From Thiobacillus sp. 0-1251 (lineage in GTDB: Bacteria; Pseudomonadota; Gammaproteobacteria; Burkholderiales; Thiobacillaceae): a stretch of DNA of 64,000 nucleotides. Location of the stretch: NCBI GenBank assembly GCA_001899305.1, contig MKWL01000001.1, positions 186,001 to 250,000 of the forward strand, in the 5' to 3' direction. The translations under genes and the position numbers were made by a program. The notes under the pieces are model-generated. The model was not told the DNA's origin. It worked only from the letters and a program-made list of their open reading frames with translations, and made no database searches. Below, one piece after another: positions 56,177 to 64,000 of the stretch; within the stretch, counting starts at the first letter, position 1; each line of letters opens with the position of its first letter.

Positions 56177-56572
56177 TTAGTGCACGTCGGCCACGACCAC
56201 ACGGCCTGTGCGGCGTTCCAGATCGATCGTCAGGATTGAACCGGCCGGCTTGTCCAGAATGTAGGTTGCCGGCGTATCGATGAAGCGCGCGTGATACGAC
56301 GTGCTGCCGCTTGCGACGATGTTTCCGGCCGTATCCTTGCACCACACGATCAAGGCCCCGACCTTGTCGAACTGCACGGTGTAAGGGCCTGCGCATTCGC
56401 TGGATTCCGCGGGCGTGTGCCGGATGCTGTGGCGCGCTTCGTTCTGCCGGTTCATGCGGTTCACGCCGGACTCGATGTCATAGGCCAGCCGGGTCGCGGC
56501 GTCGGTGAAGCAGCCTGTCAGAAAAAGTATGGTGGCCAGCAGGCCCAAGCCGCGCACAAGGCGCAGGTTCAT
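56177..56572 (-). CDS. Predicted lipoprotein, unknown
   Basis: A 131-residue protein with a lipoprotein signal (LFLTGCFTD, C21). The mature part has two further cysteines (SECAGP, VWCKD) and ends in LERRTGRVVVADVH. No family recognised. The gene is leftward, with the longer open frame extending 19 codons upstream. It lies between a convergent methyltransferase gene and lysR on the same strand. Confidence 0.7.
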   Translation of the reverse strand: MNLRLVRGLGLLATILFLTGCFTDAATRLAYDIESGVNRMNRQNEARHSIRHTPAESSECAGPYTVQFDKVGALIVWCKDTAGNIVASGSTSYHARFIDTPATYILDKPAGSILTIDLERRTGRVVVADVH

Positions 56573-56591
56573 GCGGCCTACCCTGTCCGTA

Positions 56592-57446
56592 TCACGACTG
56601 TTCCGCCTGAGCCAGTTCCCGCAGGCCATCGAGCGCCCGCTTCAAGGTGGCGCTGTCGCTCTCGCTGTCGCGCGGGAACACCATATAGGCGGGCAGCTTG
56701 AACTGCGGGCTGTCCGGCACAGGCCACAGCAGGCCGTCTTCAATATAGTGGCGCACCAGGCGCTGCGGAAAATACCCGCTGCCGCCATAGGTCAGGAGCT
56801 GCTGCACGCCCAGCCAGCCGATGTTGGCGACCAGCGTGGGCGGAGGCGCATCGGGATAGTGGTCGCTGAATTGGGCATGAAATTCTGGGCCCCAGTCGAT
56901 GTGGATGTAGCCTTCGTCCGGCCAGCCGCGCGCAAGGTCGTTGGTCACCAGCAGCAGGGTTTCGTCGAACAGCGGTTCCACCACCAGACCGGGGCGCGAG
57001 GTTGGCGTATACATCACGCCGATGTCCACCGTGCCCTCGATCAGGCTTTGCATGATGTCGGATTCGAATCCGATTTCCAGGCGCAATGAGACGTCCGGCG
57101 CGGCCTTGCGCATCCAGTCCACCCAGTGCGGCAGGAAGCCTTCCCACAGCGCGATGCGCCCGGACAGGGTCAGCACGTCGCGAAACCCCTGCGGCAGGCC
57201 GACGTCGTGCAGCGCTTGCTCCAGCGTGCGGACCAGATGCTTGGCGTGGCGCAGGAAGCGTTTTCCCGAAGGCGTCAGTTCGGCGCCATTGCGTCCGCGA
57301 TGGAAGAGACGTGCACCCAGCGTGGTTTCCAGCGTATGAATGCGCGCGCTGACGGTTGACTGCGTGATGTGGAGACGGCTTGCTGCGGCGACGAAGTTGC
57401 CGGTGGCGGCCACAGCCAGGAAAGTACGAGCGAGTTCGGTGTCCAT
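56592..57446 (-). CDS. LysR-family transcriptional regulator
   Basis: A 284-residue regulator with the N-terminal helix-turn-helix (FLAVAATGNFVAAASRLHITQSTVSARIHTLE) and a substrate-binding domain. Divergent from the DsrC/TusE-like gene, with an inverted repeat 9-25 bases upstream of its ATG, so it probably controls itself and that gene. The effector is unknown; the partner gene suggests a sulfur compound. Confidence 0.9.
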   Translation of the reverse strand: MDTELARTFLAVAATGNFVAAASRLHITQSTVSARIHTLETTLGARLFHRGRNGAELTPSGKRFLRHAKHLVRTLEQALHDVGLPQGFRDVLTLSGRIALWEGFLPHWVDWMRKAAPDVSLRLEIGFESDIMQSLIEGTVDIGVMYTPTSRPGLVVEPLFDETLLLVTNDLARGWPDEGYIHIDWGPEFHAQFSDHYPDAPPPTLVANIGWLGVQQLLTYGGSGYFPQRLVRHYIEDGLLWPVPDSPQFKLPAYMVFPRDSESDSATLKRALDGLRELAQAEQS

Positions 57447-57454
57447 ATTTCAAG

Positions 57455-57471
57455 TATCGGTTTTGCCGATA
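57455..57471. promoter_or_regulatory. LysR-type inverted repeat
   Basis: TATCGG-TTTTG-CCGATA is a perfect 6-bp inverted repeat with a five-base spacer. The inner part T-N11-A (57457-57469) fits the LysR-box pattern. It lies nine bases before the lysR ATG and about 80 before the divergent gene. Confidence 0.6.
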
Positions 57472-57550
57472 TTAAACACCAAAATTTATCGTTGGATGGA
57501 TATATAAGAGTTCTCTAAACTGGGCTCGTCTCAAGAACAAGGAGCCTGCC

Positions 57551-57898
57551 ATGAACCGCCGAGCCGAACTGGCCAGTCTGATACCCGAGCGCGACAACGA
57601 GGGTTATTTGCTCGATCCCGCCAACTGGAGCCGGGCTGTTGCCCAATTGCTGGCGGCCGAGGACGGCCTGGTGCTGACGCCCGCTCATTGGCAGGTGATC
57701 GATTTCATCCGTGCCTGGTACGGCGATACCGAAAGCGTGCCGGAAGCGCGCCGGGTGATCCAGCACCTGGCCGAAGGCGGACGGGACAAGCGTGCCGCCA
57801 AGCAGGCCCTGTACGACCTGTTTACGCATGGCTATGGCCAGCAGGCATGCCGTATCGCAGGCATGCGCAAGCCGCTGAAACTGATGCTCGACGTGTGA
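57551..57898 (+). CDS. DsrC/TusE-family sulfur-relay protein, atypical Cys pattern
   Basis: A 115-residue protein of the DsrC/TusE/DsvC family (DNEGYLLDPANWSRAVAQLLA, LTPAHWQVIDFIRAWY, GGRDKRAAKQALYDLF). The C-terminal arm reads QQACRIAGMRKP then LKLMLDV. Cys100, the site called CysB in DsrC, is present, but the position 11 residues on (CysA in DsrC and TusE) is Leu111. So it is neither a standard DsrC nor a standard TusE. ATG preceded by AAGGAG. Followed by an HPP-family gene after 17 bases; divergent from lysR. Confidence 0.85.
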   Translation: MNRRAELASLIPERDNEGYLLDPANWSRAVAQLLAAEDGLVLTPAHWQVIDFIRAWYGDTESVPEARRVIQHLAEGGRDKRAAKQALYDLFTHGYGQQACRIAGMRKPLKLMLDV

Positions 57899-57915
57899 GC
57901 AGGAGACCCCGAACG

Positions 57916-58716
57916 ATGAAAGCGGACTACACGTTCACGCAGCGAGTCGCCCGGAAATGGGCCGGCCTCGTACTGGGCTGGAACGCCCTGAAGATCGGTT
58001 ATACGGTTTCGGAGCGCGAGCATTGGATATCGGGTGTTGGCGGACTGTTCGGTATTCTGTTGGTATGGTGGGTCAGCAGTCTTCTGGTGGGCGATCACGT
58101 TGCCGTTCTGGTCGCAAGCTCGATGGGATCCTCCGCTGTCCTGCTGTTCGCCGCCCCCCACGGCGGGATGTCGCAGCCCTGGTCGGTATTCGGCGGCCAT
58201 ATTGTGTCGGCACTGGCCGGCGTCGCCAGCCAGCAGTGGCTGGGCCACGACCCGATGCTGGCCGCGTCGATGGCTGTCGGATTGGCCATTGCCTTGATGT
58301 ACCCCTTGCGCTGCCTCCATCCGCCCGGTGGGGCCACCGCCATCACAGCCGTCGTGGGAGGCGGGTCGGTTCATGCGCTGGGTTACGGATTCGTCGTGAT
58401 GCCCATCATGATCAATACCGTGATCATTCTGCTCGCGGCGGCGGCCTACAATTTCCCGTTTTCCTGGCGGCGTTATCCGCAGGCGTGGTGGCGCATGGCG
58501 GTGGTATCCGAGCCTACGGCGGACGCTGCCGGTGCAGACGAAAAATGCATGATCCCGCACAGCGACCTGGTTTACGCATTGAGCCAGATCGATACCTTCA
58601 TCGACGTCAGCGAAGAGGATCTGCAGAAAATATACGCGCTGGCGCTGGGACATCATCAGCATGCTGCCGAAGCGGCAGGGCTGACGCCTGAGCCGGTCGC
58701 CGAAGCGGCGAGATAG
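57916..58716 (+). CDS. HPP-family membrane protein
   Basis: A 266-residue protein with about four to five membrane segments and the family motif CLHPPGGATAI near residues 134-144. HPP proteins are implicated in anion (nitrite) transport in cyanobacteria and chloroplasts; the bacterial function is uncertain. A soluble C-terminal tail (residues ~195-266) is Glu/Ala/His-rich. The start at 57916 follows the DsrC-like gene by 17 bases. Probably one transcript under the LysR protein. Confidence 0.85.
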   Translation: MKADYTFTQRVARKWAGLVLGWNALKIGYTVSEREHWISGVGGLFGILLVWWVSSLLVGDHVAVLVASSMGSSAVLLFAAPHGGMSQPWSVFGGHIVSALAGVASQQWLGHDPMLAASMAVGLAIALMYPLRCLHPPGGATAITAVVGGGSVHALGYGFVVMPIMINTVIILLAAAAYNFPFSWRRYPQAWWRMAVVSEPTADAAGADEKCMIPHSDLVYALSQIDTFIDVSEEDLQKIYALALGHHQHAAEAAGLTPEPVAEAAR

Positions 58717-58730
58717 CGCGCAGGGCCTGA

Positions 58731-59294
58731 TTAGCGGCCGAGATCTTCCAGCAGGCTCGACAGATCGTCGGCGTGTTCCTCCTCCATCGCCAGGATGTCT
58801 TCCAGCATGCGGCGCGTGGTGACGTCCTTGTCGCCCAGGTAGCGGATCATCTCGCCGTAGCTCTCGATCGCGATACGCTCGGCCACCAGGTCTTCCTTGA
58901 TCATGTCGACGAGCGAGTCGCCCTCGACGTATTCGGCATGCGAGCGCATCGCCAGTCCGTCCGGATTGAAGTTGGGCTCGCCTTTCAATTGCACGATGCG
59001 TGCGGCGATCAGGTCGGCATGGCCCTGTTCTTCGGTGGCATGCTGCAGGAATTCCTGTGCCACCGCGTCGGCGTTGATGCCGCTGGCCATGAAGAAATGC
59101 CGCTTGTAGCGAAGGATGCACACCAGTTCGGTAGCCAGTGCCTCGTTCAGCAGCTTGACGACCGTGGCGCGGTCGGCCCGGTAGCCATTGGTGACGGCGC
59201 CGTTCTCGATGTGCTTGCGTGCGCGGGCGCGCAAGGTCTTGATGTCGGTGAGAAAGGGGTGTTGGGTTGTCGATGCAGCTTTGGCTTTTGCCAT
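58731..59294 (-). CDS. Ferritin-like iron-binding protein
   Basis: A 187-residue four-helix protein. Di-iron ligand motifs are visible: ALATELVCILRYKRH, HATEEQGHADL, DLVAERIAIESYGEMI and ILAMEEEHADDL. It resembles bacterioferritin or Dps-like ferritins used for iron storage and peroxide defence. The ATG at 59292-59294 follows AAGGAGG, an excellent ribosome-binding site. Same strand as and 138 bases downstream of katG. Confidence 0.85.
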   Translation of the reverse strand: MAKAKAASTTQHPFLTDIKTLRARARKHIENGAVTNGYRADRATVVKLLNEALATELVCILRYKRHFFMASGINADAVAQEFLQHATEEQGHADLIAARIVQLKGEPNFNPDGLAMRSHAEYVEGDSLVDMIKEDLVAERIAIESYGEMIRYLGDKDVTTRRMLEDILAMEEEHADDLSSLLEDLGR

Positions 59295-59432
59295 GATCGC
59301 CTCCTTGAAAATGGATTGAAAAATTGTCCCAGTGCAGCGTCCCGATGTCCGTCGCGGCACTGCACGGCGCGGGCACCCTGCTTGCTGCGGGCCTGGCCGA
59401 GTTGTACCAGGCAGCCGCGTTCTTCCAGTGCA

Positions 59433-61613
<2,181 letters not shown>

Positions 61614-61681
61614 CTATCGACGATACGACCCCACAACGGAGTAAGTGCATTTAAGACCACGAATGAGAATTTGTCCCATGA

Positions 61682-61718
61682 ATAGTTTGAAATTGTTTCA
61701 TTGATAAAAACGAATGTC
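61682..61718. promoter_or_regulatory. Candidate OxyR-binding site upstream of katG
   Basis: The first half ATAGTTTGAAATTGT fits the OxyR half-site ATAGnTnnnAnCTAT at eight of ten fixed bases. After a 7-base spacer, ATAA matches three of the four bases of the next ATAG, but the rest fits poorly. It is 78 bases before the katG ATG. By eye only. Confidence 0.35.
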
Positions 61719-61869
61719 TTGGCGGGCTGTGGCCATCGGTCCGAAAGGGCTCAGGCCACGGGTTCCGGGGAGGCTGGATTGGGCCCGCACTTCGCCGGCC
61801 ATGCCTAATTGAGCTCCCATCCATGTTCGATGGACGGCCGGCCGTGCGACCGCCCATGGTGACCGGAAG

Positions 61870-61890
61870 ATATATCGTGTTGTGATATAT
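61870..61890. promoter_or_regulatory. Inverted repeat upstream of ClC gene
   Basis: ATATATC (61870-61876) and GATATAT (61884-61890) are exact inverted copies with a seven-base spacer. It is AT-rich in a GC-rich setting and may be an operator or part of a promoter. Confidence 0.45.
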
Positions 61891-62016
61891 TCGGTCTGGG
61901 AATTGCCGGCCCGTCCCGGGTCGGCATACCTGCGGTGGCTTGCTGACGAGGAGCCGCATCCACGCGAATCAATCGACGTCTTCAGGACAGAGGTCAATGA
62001 AGTCCAGGAAAAAGAT

Positions 62017-63741
62017 GTGATACATGCCAAGCGGGATTATTCGGTCGATCGCCGGCTCGTGATGGTGTCCGGCGTTGCCTTGTTGATAGGCGTTGCCAGT
62101 ACGTTTGCGGCCGCTGCACTGCTCGCACTGATCCACTTCTTTACCAATCTGTTTTTTTACCAGCGCCTATCGTGGGCCGACGTCTCGCCGGCCCGGCATA
62201 CGCTGGGAATGGGCGTCATCCTGGTGCCGGCGATAGGCGGTCTGCTGGTGGGGTTCATGGCGCGTTACGGCAGTGAAAAGATCCGGGGGCATGGCATACC
62301 CGAAGCCATGGAGACCATCCTGTTCGGCAAGAGCCGGATGTCGGCGAGAGTGGCGGTGCTCAAACCCCTCTCGTCAGGCATTGCCATCGGCAGCGGTGGC
62401 CCGTTCGGCGCCGAAGGCCCCATCATCATGACAGGCGGTTCGCTGGGCTCGCTGCTGGCGCAGTACCTGCACCTGACCGCCGCCGAGCGCAAAACCTTGC
62501 TGGTCGCAGGCGCATGTGCCGGCATGACGGCAATCTTCGCCACGCCTGTCGCGGCGCTGCTTCTGGCCGTCGAGTTGTTGCTGTTCGAGTTGCGCCCGCG
62601 CAGCTTGTTGCCGGTGGCGCTTGCCTGTGCCGTGGCCGGCTTTCTGCGTAACCTCGTATTCGGGCCGGGGCCGCTTTTCCCCTTGCATACCGACCCGGTT
62701 TCCACGATTGCGTTTGCATCATGCGTTGCCGCAGGACTGATGTGTGGCGTATTGGCTGCGTTGCTGACGTTGGCGCTCTACAGGGTCGAAGACGGTTTCC
62801 ACAAGCTGCCACTGCACTGGATGTGGTGGCCAGCTATCGGTGGCGTGCTTGTGGGCATCGGGGGCTACCTCGAACCGCGTGCATTGGGCATGGGCTACGA
62901 TGTCATCGGCGACCTGCTCAATGGCCATCTACTTGTCGCTGCCGCGATCGCGCTGTTGACGGTGAAGGCGATCATCTGGGTCGTCGCACTCGGTTCGGGG
63001 ACGTCGGGAGGCGTACTCGCGCCGTTGCTGATGCTGGGGGCCGGCCTGGGCACCTTGTTGGCGCCTTATCTGCCGGGCGGGTCTCCCAGCCTGTGGGCGC
63101 TCGTGTGCATGGCGGGTGTGCTGGGCAGCACGCTTGGCGCGCCGCTCACCGCGATTGTCTTTGCTTTCGGCCTGACGCACGACAGCGAGGCATTGCTGCC
63201 CTTGATGCTGACGACTGCCGTGGCCTATGGCCTGACCACGCTGACGCTGAAGCGCTCCATCATGACCGAGAAGATCGCGCGCCGAGGCCTGCACATCTTC
63301 CGCGAATATGGTGTCGATCCGCTGGAACGCCAGCACGTGAGCGATCTGATGAACTCAGACGTCATCGCGATCGACGGTGCCATGAAGGTGGCGGATGCCT
63401 TGGCGCACTATGGCGACGAACATGACCCGCATCGGACTTATCCCGTGATCGGCGAAGGACGTGTACTGGGAATGCTCGATTATCCGACGCTGCGCAAACA
63501 TGCATGCTCATCGGCCCGCTGCGTGGATGTGTTCATTCCGTTGCAGCCCGAACATGTGTTGCTGCCCGGGGCGACCGCGCGCACAGCCGCAGGGCGCATG
63601 GCCCAGCTCGAAATGGGATGCCTGCCTGTGGTCAAGGATCTGGGCAGCATGCATCTCATCGGGACCTTGTCGCTGCGCGACCTGCTCGGGCCTAACCGCA
63701 GCTTGATCGAAGAGGAAACCTTGCGCGAGAGAATGCGCTGA
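62017..63741 (+). CDS. ClC-family chloride channel/antiporter with CBS domains
   Basis: A ~574-residue protein. The membrane part (residues ~15-425) has GSGGPFGAEGPIIMTGG and GSGTSGGVLAPLLMLGAGLG, the ClC filter motifs. A C-terminal CBS pair follows from about residue 445 (VSDLMNSDVIAIDGAM, then FIPLQPEHVLLPGATA). I choose GTG 62017 with AGGA seven bases upstream. A GTG at 61882 is in frame but overlaps the palindrome and adds a non-family tail. It lies between katG and oxyR. Confidence 0.88.
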   Translation: MIHAKRDYSVDRRLVMVSGVALLIGVASTFAAAALLALIHFFTNLFFYQRLSWADVSPARHTLGMGVILVPAIGGLLVGFMARYGSEKIRGHGIPEAMETILFGKSRMSARVAVLKPLSSGIAIGSGGPFGAEGPIIMTGGSLGSLLAQYLHLTAAERKTLLVAGACAGMTAIFATPVAALLLAVELLLFELRPRSLLPVALACAVAGFLRNLVFGPGPLFPLHTDPVSTIAFASCVAAGLMCGVLAALLTLALYRVEDGFHKLPLHWMWWPAIGGVLVGIGGYLEPRALGMGYDVIGDLLNGHLLVAAAIALLTVKAIIWVVALGSGTSGGVLAPLLMLGAGLGTLLAPYLPGGSPSLWALVCMAGVLGSTLGAPLTAIVFAFGLTHDSEALLPLMLTTAVAYGLTTLTLKRSIMTEKIARRGLHIFREYGVDPLERQHVSDLMNSDVIAIDGAMKVADALAHYGDEHDPHRTYPVIGEGRVLGMLDYPTLRKHACSSARCVDVFIPLQPEHVLLPGATARTAAGRMAQLEMGCLPVVKDLGSMHLIGTLSLRDLLGPNRSLIEEETLRERMR

Positions 63742-63876
63742 ACGGTCGCTGCTGGATGGCACATCGGGGATCGGCGTTTTCGCGGACAAGGCACAATGGG
63801 ATCTGCCGGTTTCATGCGCGTTCGCTTCCGTTGTCTAATACGGCTTTCGCGATAGCCGAGGAAGCGCGCAACCTCC

Positions 63877-64000
63877 ATGACCCTTCAAGAGCTGAAATAC
63901 CTGGTAGCCCTTGCCGATCACGGCCACTTCGGCCGCGCCGCCGAGGCCTGCTTCATCACGCAGTCGACGCTGTCGACGCAGATCAAGAAGCTGGAGGATT
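63877..64000 (+). CDS. oxyR: OxyR-like LysR-family regulator, truncated by window edge
   Basis: The first 41 residues are visible: MTLQELKYLVALADHGHF, then GRAAEACFITQSTLSTQIKKLED, the LysR-type helix-turn-helix as in OxyR. The rest lies beyond the window, including the redox cysteines, so the OxyR call rests on the N-terminal match and on the nearby katG and ferritin genes. Confidence 0.75.
   Translation, partial: MTLQELKYLVALADHGHFGRAAEACFITQSTLSTQIKKLED

Overview
The window is about 64 kb of GC-rich chromosome (roughly 60-63 % G+C by eye), tightly packed with protein genes on both strands. Gene content and order point to a betaproteobacterium, most likely a sulfur-oxidising one such as Thiobacillus or a relative. 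The clues are rpsU-yqeY beside tsaD, pilB-pilC-pilD-coaE-zapD-yacG in one run, rpsP-rimM-trmD-rplS next to ffh, lptD-surA-pdxA-ksgA divergent from amgK, tandem ubiquinone hydroxylases, a DsrC/TusE-type sulfur-relay protein, a TauE/SafE exporter and a cytochrome b plus sulfite-oxidase-fold pair. The genus is inferred from gene content only. I saw no tRNA, rRNA, insertion sequence, prophage or CRISPR array.

Layout. 1-6600: yqeY (cut by the edge), rpsU, tsaD, a membrane protein of unknown role, plsY, folB, a TSUP permease, an aspartoacylase-family hydrolase, xerD and ogt. 6650-7540: a TetR regulator with a clean palindromic operator and a coupled small Cys-rich protein. 7590-11050: ribosome and SRP genes (rplS, trmD, rimM, rpsP, ffh) read leftward, with a clear terminator and promoter. 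11120-18730: a CcsA/YpjD-like protein, a CorC/HlyC-family protein, then type IV pilus genes running into coaE, zapD and yacG. 18730-28200: rpiA, ilvA, slt, an NDUFA9-like epimerase, cca, fpr and kup. 28240-32040: three small exported proteins with charged tails beside an OmpR/EnvZ-type two-component system, then two tiny tandem paralogous genes. 32300-41100: an ABC-F ATPase, cytochrome b plus Mo-cofactor protein, glyQS, gmhB, plsC and a YgjP-like metalloprotease. 41100-48300: gloA, a DUF4202 protein, an OmpA lipoprotein, and ksgA, pdxA, surA and lptD.

48320-56570: amgK and murU, the two peptidoglycan-recycling enzymes, are separated by about 1.1 kb of dispersed repeats plus one low-GC membrane-protein gene. 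They are followed by pepP, two ubi hydroxylases, dsbC, a methyltransferase and a lipoprotein. 56590-58720: a LysR regulator divergent from a DsrC/TusE-like protein and an HPP membrane protein. 58730-64000: an oxidative-stress group with a ferritin-like protein, katG, a ClC channel with CBS domains and the start of an oxyR-like gene.

Most of the window is core housekeeping. The least explained parts are the two overlapping ~50-residue paralogues (31733-32040), the DsrC-like protein that keeps Cys100 but lacks the usual C-terminal Cys, the repeat-laden insertion between amgK and murU, the exported R/D-rich trio beside the two-component system, and short CTCAC/CTTAC-type repeats at the pdxA/ksgA junction and inside murU.
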